Shown: positions 24,879-33,717, counted from the stretch's first letter. The stretch: 64,000 nt of DNA from Gordoniibacillus kamchatkensis (GCF_000829455.1 NZ_JXAK01000014.1:1-64000); one strand, 5' to 3'. Numbers and translations are program-made. Notes: generated by a model not told the origin, from the sequence alone.

Positions 24879-25452
24879 CGGTCCGTTCGGGTGTTGCTAT
24901 ATCTGCAATGCCTCATTGCCTGTAAACCAAGCCATTGCTGCAATAAGGCGGCTCAAGTCCCCCCCGAATTCGGGTCATGGCATGGTCCCGGAAAGGTGCT
25001 ACTGACCGTTGCATTAAAGCCCGTGTGCGCTAAACAGCGACTTTTCGGACGCTGATCTTGAGCCAAAATGAAAAAACCGGCCCTTAACGCCCCAAAGGTC
25101 GCTCCGTACGAATTTTCGTCGCTATGTAGAGTACAATCGGTCCTTGCACCTACATTCCGTCAAATCGGCGCCTAACAGCGCCCCGCTTGGCGCTGTACAG
25201 CGAACCTGTTCTTTAAGCAAACCAACCATTGTGTGACTTGAATTCATTCTTTGCCAAAGTTTGAATCATAATTTTGCCGTGAAATTAATCATGTAAATAT
25301 TTGCTGACCATTTTTTAAGCATTAATTTACCGCCGGTTCTAAATTTGAAGCATTTCATTGTCGCAAGTACTGGATATCATCCGTATTTTTTGTGCTGCAT
25401 CGCGCAACAAACGGGCAGGTTAGTTTAATAAGTGATGAAACTCTAATACAAA
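24879..25452. other. Gene-free stretch containing dispersed repeat R2
   Basis: About 570 bases without a credible gene. It holds repeat R2 copy A (25008-25213) and then an AT-rich section (25230-25450) in which I see nothing specific. It marks the edge of the lower-GC accessory region that follows. Confidence 0.6.
25008..25213 (+). repeat. Dispersed repeat R2, copy A
   Basis: About 206 bases aligning along the full length with 33361-33565 in the same orientation. The longest identical block is CCGTACGAATTTTCGTCGCT, and shared blocks include ATTCCGTCAAA, CGGCGCCTAA and CGCTGTACAGCGAAC. The GGCGCC...GCGCC and CGCTGTACAGCG stretches are self-complementary, so the transcript would fold. No coding frame is shared. 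Confidence 0.78.
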
Positions 25453-25486
25453 CAAGGAGCATTTAGCCTAAGGCATCTGCTCCTTG
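25453..25486 (-). terminator. Terminator of the TetR gene
   Basis: CAAGGAGCA pairs with TGCTCCTTG around a 16-base loop and, on the minus strand, is followed by a T-rich TTTGTATT. It lies 24 bases beyond the TetR stop. Confidence 0.7.
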
Positions 25487-25509
25487 CATGAGCTGCTTTT
25501 TAGAATCGA

Positions 25510-26055
25510 CTACAAATTCCTATCTAACAACACTCCTGTTTGTTCAGCTATGATACGAGGCGGTAAAGGCATTCCATTCCTGAACCACCATTCCACAGCC
25601 CCCACGACCGCTGCCGCAAAAAATTGAACAATCACATCTTCACTTAATCCTTGATTTTTTCCTTCGGTTACATCCACTTCAACCTTATACTCTTGGACGA
25701 TTAAATCAAGGAATCGACTACGAAAAGAAGCTGCACTTTTAGTGTTTAACATTGTTGAAAAGAATAAATGATTGTTTGCAAAATATTCAAACCATACATA
25801 ATTTCCTTCTGTAAAAGTCATTTCAGAAGCAGATTGGCAGAGTTCCCGGAGATTATTTATATGTTCTTCGATAATCTTATCAAGCAAATCAAATTTATCC
25901 GTGTAATGGAGATAAATCGTTCCTCGATTAACATTTGCCCGTTCAGAAATATCCCGGATTGTAATGTCATCGAAGTTTTTTTCTGCCATCAGTTCAAGAA
26001 CTGCTTTCTTTATTGCTTCTTGAGATTTGAGAACCCTTCTATCCACTTTTGACAT
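25510..26055 (-). CDS. TetR-family transcriptional regulator
   Basis: The 181-residue protein has a TetR N-terminal DNA-binding domain (ITIRDISERANVNRGTIYLHYTDKFDLL, about residues 25-52, hallmark only) and a C-terminal ligand domain with the YcdC/TetR_C-type WWFRNGMP ending. GAAAGGTGA precedes the ATG at 26055; the longer frame to 26118 lacks such a site. The gene is clearly AT-richer than the bulk of the window, a sign of recent arrival. It is divergent from the chimeric reductase/cupin operon, its likely target. Confidence 0.85.
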   Translation of the reverse strand: MSKVDRRVLKSQEAIKKAVLELMAEKNFDDITIRDISERANVNRGTIYLHYTDKFDLLDKIIEEHINNLRELCQSASEMTFTEGNYVWFEYFANNHLFFSTMLNTKSAASFRSRFLDLIVQEYKVEVDVTEGKNQGLSEDVIVQFFAAAVVGAVEWWFRNGMPLPPRIIAEQTGVLLDRNL

Positions 26056-26174
26056 TTTATAAATCACCTTTCTTAGATAACCAACAACTGTTGATGATAT
26101 GTTCAGTAATCCACACATCGCATGAAATTGAAGATTGAAAGTAGTCTGTTTCCGTTTAAAATTATAAACATGAG

Positions 26175-26190
26175 TTGATTATACAATCAA
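26175..26190. promoter_or_regulatory. Candidate TetR operator
   Basis: TTGATTATACAATCAA is a perfect 6-4-6 palindrome in the divergent region between the TetR gene and the reductase/cupin operon, a typical place and size for a TetR-family operator. A second symmetric element, GTTTAAAATTATAAAC, lies just before it (about 26154-26169). Confidence 0.5.
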
Positions 26191-26246
26191 TGCTTAATAT
26201 GTCAAAGGTAATGGATAATGATGCCTAGCTTCGAGGAGGATTCATA

Positions 26247-26909
26247 ATGGACACTTGGTCGAAAGACGAACTGTACAGGATAACAGATGCTGATGACCTG
26301 CACATCTCGCCTTTCCGAGAGGACGGAGAGACCTACGGCACGCCGACTTGGATATGGTCTGTCGTGGTTGACAACGCCCTGTACGTGCGCGCCTACTATG
26401 GGCAGAATTCACGTTGGTACCAGGCAGCATTACGGCAGAAGGCAGGGAGGACTACGGTCGCAGGCATGACGAAGGATGTCGCTTTCGAGCCAGTTGACGG
26501 ACAGATTAACGACCTCATCGACCATGCGTACCGTGCGAAGTACAACGGCAGCCCATATCTCAACTCGATGATCAGCACGCGCGCCCGCTCTGCGACAGTC
26601 AAGGTCTGTCAAAAGAATGACATCCTGGTAGAGGCATATTCACCAATTGCACACGGTGCAGTCCTTGATAATGCAGAAGTTAAGGTAATAGCTGATAAGT
26701 ATGGAGTATCTGTTGCTCAGCTTTGCCTACGTTATGATATCCAGCTTGGTCTTGTAGTAATTCCTAAGACGACAAATCCGGATCACATGAGAAACAATGC
26801 AGAGCTTGATTTTGTTATCAGCGATGCAGATATGGAGACTTTGAACAATGTAGAGCACATCCGGAATTATGGTGAGCATAGTTTCTTCCCGGTGTTGGCG
26901 GGAAATTAA
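26247..26909 (+). CDS. Chimeric gene: DUF2255-like N-half fused to aldo/keto reductase C-half
   Basis: The 220-residue frame joins two unrelated families. Residues 1 to about 120 match the small DUF2255 type (ADDLHISPFREDGETYGTP, YVRAYYGQNSRWYQAA, AYRAKYNGSPYL). Residues 121-220 are the C-terminal third of an aldo/keto reductase (NDILVEAYSPIAHG, ADKYGVSVAQLCLRYDIQLGLVVIPKTT). The AKR catalytic Tyr/Lys/Asp region is therefore absent. GC content drops at the junction near 26605. It replaces the AKR gene expected before the cupin, and is probably a recombination product, not a working reductase. Confidence 0.7.
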   Translation: MDTWSKDELYRITDADDLHISPFREDGETYGTPTWIWSVVVDNALYVRAYYGQNSRWYQAALRQKAGRTTVAGMTKDVAFEPVDGQINDLIDHAYRAKYNGSPYLNSMISTRARSATVKVCQKNDILVEAYSPIAHGAVLDNAEVKVIADKYGVSVAQLCLRYDIQLGLVVIPKTTNPDHMRNNAELDFVISDADMETLNNVEHIRNYGEHSFFPVLAGN

Positions 26910-26929
26910 AGTAAACAGGAGAAATTAAA

Positions 26930-27340
26930 ATGGCAAAACATGAAGAAGTAAAAAATGGCGTTATTTTCCCGGCGGGCGAAAAAAATGAAGCATTTGCACA
27001 ATATTTTGTGGGGCAAAGTTATCTTAAATCATTAGTAGCTGATCCTAAAGTGAATGTTGGTGTTGGGAATGTAACTTTTGAACCGGGATGCAGAAATAAC
27101 TGGCATATTCATCGTGATGGATATCAAATTTTATTAGTAACTGGTGGCGAAGGATGGTACCAAGAAGAAGGAAAACCTGCTCAATTCTTAAAAGCCGGTG
27201 ATGTTATTGTTACCCATGATGGTGTCAAACACTGGCATGGCGCTACAAAAGACAGCTGGTTTGAACATATTGCAATCACTGCAGGTAAACCGGAATGGGT
27301 AGAACCGGTATCGGACGAGGAATATAACAAATTAAAATAA
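26930..27340 (+). CDS. Cupin-domain protein
   Basis: The 136-residue single cupin has metal ligands in CRNNWHIHRDGYQILLVTGGEGWY (H-x-H motif, later Glu) and VTHDGVKHWHGAT (second His). It is of the type often paired with aldo/keto reductases and carboxymuconolactone-decarboxylase-like enzymes under TetR control. It follows the chimeric gene by 20 bases and shares the low GC of its second half. The reaction is unknown. A terminator follows. Confidence 0.85.
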   Translation: MAKHEEVKNGVIFPAGEKNEAFAQYFVGQSYLKSLVADPKVNVGVGNVTFEPGCRNNWHIHRDGYQILLVTGGEGWYQEEGKPAQFLKAGDVIVTHDGVKHWHGATKDSWFEHIAITAGKPEWVEPVSDEEYNKLK

Positions 27341-27354
27341 TAGTTGAGTAAACG

Positions 27355-27380
27355 AAAAGCCCTTTTATACAGGGCTTTTT
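27355..27380 (+). terminator. Terminator of the cupin operon
   Basis: AAAAGCCC and GGGCTTTTT flank a nine-base loop, 15 bases after the cupin stop codon. Confidence 0.85.
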
Positions 27381-27607
27381 CCGCTTTATAATGTGCTCTT
27401 CTATAAAAGAGAAGTTATATCGGATAGACCGTTGCCGGATGTCACGGAAAAAACATTGGAGAGTTTTGAATACATTAATCAAATAATCTGTTACGACGAG
27501 GTACGTTAGTTCAATACCGTGATAACGAAACGGACCAAAAAGAGCTGCAGCCGCGGCAACTCCAAAGATAATGCCCGGATTTAAAGAGAGGGAAGCATCG
27601 ACTCTTG
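27381..27607. other. Gene-free stretch with a possible coding scrap
   Basis: About 225 bases between the cupin terminator and the YhhN gene. On the minus strand (about 27470-27600) a frame reads DASLSLNPGIIFGVAAAAALFGP, which looks like part of a membrane protein but has neither start context nor a full domain. I take it as a remnant. Confidence 0.4.
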
Positions 27608-28273
27608 CTAAGCGGTTATCATGTTTTTGTGATGTGGCGGCCTTTCGATACTTGCCGCAATCATAAATTGGGCCGTGTAATACGTAACCATAACCCAAAA
27701 GTCGGCTAATGGGATTGGATTAACAAACATGTTCCATGCAAGCAATGAATCGGATAAAAAGAACAGAATAGCTCCTGTGATGGCAACCCAGCTTCTGCTG
27801 ATGACTGCACTCCAGATCATCAAGGAGATCACGATCACGTAAATCAAGATCGGGCCCCACATGCCACCGGCATTTTTAGTAATCATTCCTTCATGCAGAC
27901 CACGCAATAGAAAAAAGGAATATAACGCGATTGGAATAAGATAAAGCAGATGAACCGCGGAAAACCGCCAACGGGTGATAAAAGCCGAAATGTAAATGAG
28001 ATGGGCGATCAAGAATGAGAATACTCCGAAAGAGAACCATTCGGTCCCCTGCATCAATAAAAAGGAATCCCCGACAGCCGAAAAGAACAGCCCTGCAATG
28101 ACCCAATTCCGGTAGGTTCCGACCTCCCTTGCGGCCGTTGAAGCCAGTATAATCATGAGCACGATGGTTCCGGGCTTTAAGATCCAGCGCAAAAGCATGT
28201 TTCCGTCCGCTAATGCGAATAAATACCCTAAGCCTGAAACGAGAATAGCTGCAATTAACAATTTTTTATACAT
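27608..28273 (-). CDS. YhhN/TMEM86-family membrane protein (lysoplasmalogenase-like)
   Basis: The 221-residue protein has about eight membrane helices and family motifs: KPGTIVLMI, FFSAVGDSFLLMQG (conserved GDxxL) and LFFLSDSLLAWNMF (SDxxLA). Eukaryotic members hydrolyse vinyl-ether lysophospholipids; bacterial roles are less clear. The AAAGGGG site favours the second ATG, at 28273. It is moderately AT-rich, like its neighbours. Confidence 0.82.
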   Translation of the reverse strand: MYKKLLIAAILVSGLGYLFALADGNMLLRWILKPGTIVLMIILASTAAREVGTYRNWVIAGLFFSAVGDSFLLMQGTEWFSFGVFSFLIAHLIYISAFITRWRFSAVHLLYLIPIALYSFFLLRGLHEGMITKNAGGMWGPILIYVIVISLMIWSAVISRSWVAITGAILFFLSDSLLAWNMFVNPIPLADFWVMVTYYTAQFMIAASIERPPHHKNMITA

Positions 28274-28279
28274 GCACAT

Positions 28280-28600
28280 CCCCTTTCTGGATTTTTTTAT
28301 AATTGAACACTGACCTAGTATAAAAGCTCCAGTTTAAAAGGCGTTTAAATAGATTTATAATTTATTTTTTCGAAAAAAAAGCTTCAACGGCTAACCTCGC
28401 GGCATCCGTTATTGCGATTGGACAGTATAGTGCGAAGATGAGGGAATAAGATGCATATCCCAGATGAGTTGGATGGTGCAAGAGTAATTCAACATACATC
28501 TAATACACAGCGTCGAATCAATATTGCACAGTCGGAATATTAAACAGTAAGCATTCTGCTGCTTGGTGGAGAAGAAATGCACGCCTTAGAATTCTTTTAT
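28280..28600. other. Gene-poor interval between YhhN and MmyB-type genes
   Basis: About 320 AT-rich bases. The one feature with a ribosome-binding-site-like lead is the 30-codon frame at 28451-28543, listed separately. The rest shows nothing I can name. Confidence 0.4.
28451..28543 (+). CDS. Possible 30-residue peptide or gene remnant
   Basis: ATG at 28451 is preceded by GAGGGAATAAG; the frame reads MHIPDELDGARVIQHTS and stops at 28541. After the stop, another frame continues plausibly (ILLLGGEEMHALEFF), so this is more likely the start of a decayed larger gene than a real peptide. No family recognised. Confidence 0.3.
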   Translation: MHIPDELDGARVIQHTSNTQRRINIAQSEY

Positions 28601-28607
28601 AATCAAA

Positions 28608-28635
28608 AAAAGAGGTAGTGCCGGGACCACCTCTT
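28608..28635 (-). terminator. Terminator of the third MmyB-type regulator
   Basis: AAAGAGGT pairs with ACCTCTTT around a 12-base loop; on the minus strand it is followed by TTTTTTTGATT, 38 bases beyond the gene's stop. Confidence 0.8.
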
Positions 28636-28672
28636 TACAACTTCCGGCTCGTTGAATAGGCCGGCACTTCCG

Positions 28673-29539
28673 TCAAACCGTTGCCGTTTGCTTAGAAAGC
28701 GACTCTTCCGCCAATATAGCCAGACGCCCGGCCGAGCCGTCCTGCAAATCAGGCGTAAAAACGCTCAGGAACTGACAGGAGCTGTTCTGAACAGGGAAGA
28801 GATGTGTCGACAAGTTGAGCAAGCCTGCCCTGGGATGCGCAATCACGCGGGGGTGCTGGCTCTTGCATCCAACTATGTAATTCTCCCACATTGCCGCGAA
28901 CTCGGTACTGCCTTCCGTCATCTCATTAATAAATTCCGCATACCAGGGATCCTCTATATGTCGGGTATACATGGCTCGGAAATGGCCGAGCAGCGATCCG
29001 GCAAGATCTTCCCAGCCAATGAACATCGTCCGGTATGACGGAAGCATGAACATGCGCCAGATCATATTGCGCTCGCGGCTGTCAGCCGTTTCGAAGGAGC
29101 CGAAGACGGAGGCAGCCAACTGGTTCCAGGCCAGCACGTTCATTTTCCCGTCAGAAATATATGCCGGACATAACGGCATCTGGTCCAACAAATATTTTAA
29201 CGAATCCGATACGGCCGGTTGATCGTCGTTCCGATTGTTGGCGATACGAGACGGGCTGGCAAGGAGATAAAGATGTTTACGTTCGTCTCCGTTCAGACGC
29301 AACACACGGGCCAGGCTGTCGAGCACCTGATCGGAAACATTGATGTCCCTGCCTTGTTCGAGAGAAGTATACCAAGGCAGCGAGATGCCGGCGAGCGCCG
29401 CGACTTCTTCCCGCCTGAGCCCCTTCGTTCTCCGTCGGGTGAAATCGGCATGCTGCAAGCCGGCACTCTGCGGTGTCAACCGCAGCCTGCGGGATCGTAA
29501 AAATTGACCTATCTCCAATCGCCGTTGTTCCTCACTCAT
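28673..29539 (-). CDS. XRE-family regulator with MmyB-like ligand domain
   Basis: The 288-residue third member of this family in the window has a helix-turn-helix with TRRRTKGLRREEVAALAGISLPWYTSLEQGRD features (about 35-65; RTKGLRREEVA is the hallmark) and an MmyB-like domain (KMNVLAWNQLAASVFGSFE). AAAGGAG gives a 9-base spacing to the ATG at 29539, while the GTG at 29551 overlaps it. It is divergent from the namA-like gene about 340 bases away, a possible target. Confidence 0.84.
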   Translation of the reverse strand: MSEEQRRLEIGQFLRSRRLRLTPQSAGLQHADFTRRRTKGLRREEVAALAGISLPWYTSLEQGRDINVSDQVLDSLARVLRLNGDERKHLYLLASPSRIANNRNDDQPAVSDSLKYLLDQMPLCPAYISDGKMNVLAWNQLAASVFGSFETADSRERNMIWRMFMLPSYRTMFIGWEDLAGSLLGHFRAMYTRHIEDPWYAEFINEMTEGSTEFAAMWENYIVGCKSQHPRVIAHPRAGLLNLSTHLFPVQNSSCQFLSVFTPDLQDGSAGRLAILAEESLSKQTATV

Positions 29540-29551
29540 GTCGGTGTTCAC

Positions 29552-29875
29552 TCCTTTGAGACTGATACTATCAATACTAGATTCGTCAGTTATAGGGTTG
29601 GCAATGGTATTGGCAGGGATATGAATAGTAATGCAGTTCTTCTTCAGATCGTCAGGTTGCAGTAAGATGAAGCCATATTCCGTTACACTTCATTTTACCA
29701 TGTTCAGGGGCCAGGAGGAATAAGCATGAGCATCGCATGCGACCTGGCGCGACCCTCCTCCGGCGCTTTCGTCCATGCGGCTCTGCAGGTCCGCATGCAG
29801 GCTGAGGCCTGGCAAGCGGTTCGTCTGTAAGGCACCGATTACCGGGGACCGATTTCGACTAACAATTCTAAACAG
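29552..29875. other. Divergent region with a short ORF
   Basis: About 320 bases between the MmyB-type regulator and namA. It contains the regulator's promoter region and a 34-codon frame (29726-29830) with a good AGGAGGAATAAGC leader but no similarity I recognise (MSIACDLARPSSG start); it may be a remnant or leader peptide. Confidence 0.4.
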
Positions 29876-29887
29876 GTGGTGTTCGAT

Positions 29888-30918
29888 TTGGACCAGCGTT
29901 TGTTTTCCTCCTATCAAGTTAAAGGACTGCAGCTTAAGAATCGCATTGTGATGGCGCCCATGCTCCAAAACTCCGTTACCGCCAAGGACGGCAAGCCGGG
30001 CGAGTGGCATTATGTCCATTACCTCAGCAGGGCCATCGGGGGGACCGGCCTGATCATAATGGAAATGACGGATGTGGAACCGGACGGCCGCACTTCGAAT
30101 TACGACTTGGGGCTATGGTCAGACGAGCATATCCCCGCTTTCGCTAAAATCATCGAAGGGGTTCATTCCCACGGTGCCAAAATCGGGATTCAAATCGCCC
30201 ACGCCGGCCGCAAGGCTGAGGATGCGGAAGTGCCGGTCGCCCCTTCGGCGATTGCGTTCCCGGGTTCCCGCTACCGGATGCCTCGTGCCATGACGGCCGA
30301 CGAAATCGAACGGACGGTGCAGCTTTTCGGCGACGCGGCGCGGCGCGCCGTCCAAGCGGGGGTGGACACGATCGAGCTTCACGGGGCTCACGGGTATTTG
30401 ATTCATCAGTTCCACTCCTTGCTAACCAACAAGCGGGACGATGAATACGGGAAAGATCTGACTCGATTCGGCGTTCAGGTCATAAAGGCCGTGAAAAAAG
30501 CGATGCCGGCGGACATGCCGTTATTCTTCCGGATTTCAGCCGTCGAATACGCGGACGGCGGCTATGACATCGACCACGCGATCCGTCTGTGCGAAGCTTA
30601 CCGGGACGCGGGCGTGGATGTATTCCATGTCAGCTCAGGCGGGGAGGGTCAGCCGGGGCAAAGAAAGCCCGGCAACTATCCGGGCTATCAGGTGCCGTTC
30701 GCCCGGAGCATCAAAGAAGCCCTTAACGTCCCCGTCGTTGCGGTGGGAATGTTGGAGGATCCGATGCTGGCCGATGCCGTCATCGGCAACGGGGATGCCG
30801 ATCTAGTGGCGATAGCCGCGGCATGCTACGAGACCCGTACTGGGCGACGCATGCGGCGATCGCTTTGAAACAAGAGCAGACCAACATTCCGAAGCAATAC
30901 GTGCGGGCGTATCTGTAA
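29888..30918 (+). pseudogene. namA: NADH:flavin oxidoreductase, NamA/YqjM-type old yellow enzyme, frameshifted
   Basis: The protein is a TIM-barrel FMN enzyme that reduces enones: LKNRIVMAPMLQNS at the start, IQIAHAGRKA, ELHGAHGYLIHQF, FFRISAVEY and FHVSSGG are all present. Near 30816 the frame shifts: DLVAIA should continue as RGMLRDPYWATHAA, which is read one frame over through to QYVRAYL and a stop at 30916-30918. One missing C in GCCGCGGCATG explains it. The first-frame product ends early at 30868 and loses the C-terminal FMN-phosphate loop. The AGGTGG site favours the TTG at 29888 over the GTG at 29876. Confidence 0.85.
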
Positions 30919-30947
30919 TCGAATGAGGTTGGATATGGTACGAAATC

Positions 30948-30978
30948 GGCGGAGACTCGGCAGAGCTCCGCCTTTTTT
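30948..30978 (+). terminator. Terminator of namA
   Basis: GGCGGAG and CTCCGCC flank an 11-base loop, followed by six Ts, 29 bases after the corrected stop. Confidence 0.85.
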
Positions 30979-30984
30979 GGCAAT

Positions 30985-31560
30985 GGTCGCGAACCGCACC
31001 GGTTTGAGGAAAAATAATGGCTTTAAAACACAATTACTTCGCATAATCTTTGGTCCTTTGATGGTTTACAAGTGATCTTCTGCTGGCTTGCTATATGAGA
31101 TGGTTTTTCTGTATGTGCTTATCTATTTCACGAAATAAGCTTTCTCTTCCCTTACAAGTATAAATAGCGAAGTTCTCGGGATTCTTACTCCTGACTATAT
31201 TTCTGTACGCGATACTGTGTGTATGTTCGAATATAGAAAATGATATCGGTGCGCCGGACAGGGCCTGCCAAAAAATGAGATATAATTCCGAAAATCACCC
31301 CCATTACTAAACTAACGGCACCACTCGTGCATTAAAACTTAAGATATAGAATAAACCTTCCCTATCTAAGCGAAACTATTTGCACAACTGCGCGAACGAC
31401 GAAGAGAGTTGTATAGACGTTATTTTTAGGGGTGAAGGACTCCTACTCTACTAACTGGCATGATTGCACGATTATAAATTTCGATAAGGTATCGTAAGCT
31501 ACATTTTGGGGGAAATAATGGATTTGATGCTTAACAGGAAAGAGGAAAAAAAGGGGCTGT
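30985..31560. other. Long gene-free AT-rich interval
   Basis: About 575 bases with stop codons in all frames. A 17-codon fragment near 31375-31428 (LFAQLRERRRELYRRYF then stop) resembles a protein tail but has no start. I see no RNA gene or repeat matching the other families. Confidence 0.4.
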
Positions 31561-31570
31561 AAGATTTTCA

Positions 31571-31873
31571 ATGAAATGGTGGTGGCTAATAGCTGTTGTA
31601 ATTTGTTGGTCAATTGGATTCGGAATTTTGATAACAGGACTACGTTTAACAAAAGAAAACCATGAGAAGAAAGGTGTGCTTGAGCATTCCGCTAACTTTC
31701 CATCGTTGGGTGATTTATCGTTATTAGGATTTATATTCGATATCGTGTCGAGTTTTATTTATGGAGTTTTTATGAAATATAGTCCTTGGTGGCTGGCGAA
31801 AACCTTTCTAATTTCACTTGCTTGTTTATTTTTTTATTTGGGTATTTTATCGATAATTAAATTGGTTCATTAA
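31571..31873 (+). CDS. Small membrane protein, unknown function
   Basis: The 100-residue, AT-rich protein has three probable membrane helices (about 4-24, 47-68 and 75-97) and a short charged loop (RLTKENHEKKGVLEHS). AAAGGGGCTG lies 12-15 bases before the ATG. Nothing recognisable flanks it. The base composition is unlike the conserved parts of the window, consistent with transfer. No function can be proposed. Confidence 0.5.
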   Translation: MKWWWLIAVVICWSIGFGILITGLRLTKENHEKKGVLEHSANFPSLGDLSLLGFIFDIVSSFIYGVFMKYSPWWLAKTFLISLACLFFYLGILSIIKLVH

Positions 31874-32415
31874 ATGTTTTTGAACATAAGGATACGATAG
31901 CGTAATCATGCAGACTGCCGCGGCAGTCTGCTTTGTCGTTGAACGATCTGGCAGGATTATGGAATTTTTTAACGAAAAAGGAATCGGAATTGATCTGAGA
32001 ACCAGCAATGGCGATCATGACTAAGAATTTGAAGGAACTAACCGAATAGCCCCCATATGGCGGCGAGATGTTGCACGTTCTAGCAGGGGCTGCGAGGTAC
32101 AAAAAAATAAATTTCCTAACGCACGTTAGATTTCACCTGCCAATGGTGTCAATTTAAATAGGGCCAATTCGAAGGTGCTGTACGATATCGTCCAATAATC
32201 GCGCGTTCGCCCGTCCGAAGATAATCCCCCTCCTCAAGGAATGTTAGAGAGATAACCCATTCCCTGTGACGAGACTAAAGAAGGTGAGGCGATATTGGCG
32301 AGAAGCGGAAGGCGCAGGCAAGGAATGTCGTGAACGCAGAACGGCACGGAAGCGAGACCGGGTACTGAAGACGCAAGTGAAATTTAGTAATTCACAACGA
32401 AAAATAGCTAATTAA
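31874..32415. other. Long interval without a supported gene
   Basis: About 540 bases. A small perfect palindrome CTAACGCACGTTAG lies near 32118-32131, and 32285-32390 is purine-rich. No start-to-stop frame with a ribosome-binding site is seen. Confidence 0.4.
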
Positions 32416-32433
32416 AAAAGGAGGCTGTAGCAT

Positions 32434-33021
32434 ATGCTGAGCAAAAAAACGAATAATGCGGATGTTATCGGTTACTGTTGCATGAGATTTCCGGTCTCGG
32501 ATTTGAAAAGGTCGGTAGATTTTTATTGCAATGTGTTGGGCTATGAATTGAATTCGGCAGATTTTCAGTTTGGAGAGGCACATGTTGCATTGAAAAATGG
32601 AAACGGCCCGGGTATTTTTTTGATGGAAACCAAGCCGGAAGATGTCACCCAATTGAAGTTTGTATTTCCTCGTTCATTCTTTATCACAAGCGGCACGGGG
32701 CACGTGACGATGGTTGAGATACTAACGAATGATTTGCTTGCTTTGCATGAACGGATTCAACAAGCTGGAGCCCATATTGATAACGAACCTGTATTTACCA
32801 ATGATTTCGGTTATTTCACCTTTTACGATCCGGACGGGCACTATATTCGGGCGGTCGAAGAAAGAGGCGTGTATTTCGACTTGAAACGAAGAATGAGTTC
32901 AACGCTCAAACGGGATCTGACCGAGCATGAGAATCAATTGCTATGGGGGTTATGTGAAAAAACCAATGTTGAACAGCAAAAGTTTCTCAGCTCCATCATC
33001 TCGGAAATTCGAGGTTCTTGA
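32434..33021 (+). CDS. VOC-family (glyoxalase/bleomycin-resistance fold) protein
   Basis: The 195-residue protein has two beta-alpha-beta-beta-beta modules: MRFPVSDLKRSVDFYCNVLGYEL and, in the second half, GYFTFYDPDGHYIRAVEE with the metal-binding Glu. Additional C-terminal helices (about 145-195) extend past the usual 120-130 residues. The metal His and the substrate cannot be fixed by eye. AAAAGGAGG precedes the ATG. No operon partner. Confidence 0.75.
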   Translation: MLSKKTNNADVIGYCCMRFPVSDLKRSVDFYCNVLGYELNSADFQFGEAHVALKNGNGPGIFLMETKPEDVTQLKFVFPRSFFITSGTGHVTMVEILTNDLLALHERIQQAGAHIDNEPVFTNDFGYFTFYDPDGHYIRAVEERGVYFDLKRRMSSTLKRDLTEHENQLLWGLCEKTNVEQQKFLSSIISEIRGS

Positions 33022-33234
33022 GCAGGAGTCGCAAAACAATCAGGCATACAACCGGAACCGGGCGGAAGCCGGAAGAAGGAACTTACGGGAATGCCGGTGC
33101 AAACCTTCCGCCTCGGTTCTTACTTCTGATGTCTTAAAATGGAATCTCAGCAAAAAAGCATTGAGCTACCGGGTACGATAGCTGAACAAGACAGCTGCGG
33201 TGGTCTTTACACTGAGAACGAGTTGAATGAACTG

Positions 33235-33265
33235 AAACGGGAGCTGCGGCTGCGGCTCCCGTTTT
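33235..33265 (+). terminator. Terminator hairpin downstream of the VOC gene
   Basis: AAACGGGAGC pairs with GCTCCCGTTT around a 10-base loop and ends in TTTT. It lies 214 bases after the VOC stop, so it may instead belong to a lost gene. Confidence 0.7.
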
Positions 33266-33360
33266 ATTCGCGATTTGAAGCATTTCTTTGCTTCGGGTTC
33301 TTTGCAGTAAATCCTTGCCGTTGCGGCAAAATTATACTTCAAGTGTCTCACATTGCTGTA

Positions 33361-33565
33361 AGCTGCAATAAAGCCCATGTTCTCTAAACAGAGACGTTGC
33401 GGGCACTGATGTTGGGCCAAAATGGATAAATCTGACGTTAGCGCCCCGAAGGTCGATCCGTACGAATTTTCGTCGCTGTTCATGGAATCATCGGTCTCTA
33501 TACGTTCATTCCGTCAAAGCGGCGCCTAATAGCGCCCTGCATGACGCTGTACAGCGAACGTGTTC
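33361..33565 (+). repeat. Dispersed repeat R2, copy B
   Basis: The second copy of the roughly 205-base repeat at 25008-25213, same orientation, with substitutions scattered along its length but only a few gaps. The spread of differences suggests an old family, not a recent duplication. Confidence 0.78.
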
Positions 33566-33643
33566 GTTATAACTAAACAGATCCCCCCTGCCCCTGCCAA
33601 ACAGAACAACACCGCCTAATTGGGCCAAATTTGGCCAAAAAAG

Positions 33644-33684
33644 AAAACGGCGCGCCCTCCACGCTGCGGAGGGCGCGCCGTTTT
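33644..33684. terminator. Large terminator of the polysaccharide operon
   Basis: A perfect 17-bp stem (AAAACGGCGCGCCCTCC with its complement) around a seven-base loop, 34 bases beyond the minus-strand PMM end. It works on the minus strand and probably in both directions. Confidence 0.9.
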
Positions 33685-33717
33685 GCATGAGCGGGGCTAT
33701 GGCCGATGTCACATGCT

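Larger units (their letters stand above)
33022..33643. other. Gene-free interval with terminator and repeat R2 copy B
   Basis: About 620 bases. It contains the terminator hairpin at 33235-33265 and repeat R2 copy B at 33361-33565, then sequence leading to the large terminator at 33644-33684. The open frames here are shadows without start signals. Confidence 0.6.

Noticed and set aside
31375..31428. Fragment LFAQLRERRRELYRRYF as a gene
   Set aside because: Seventeen codons with no start or ribosome-binding site; too little to support a call.
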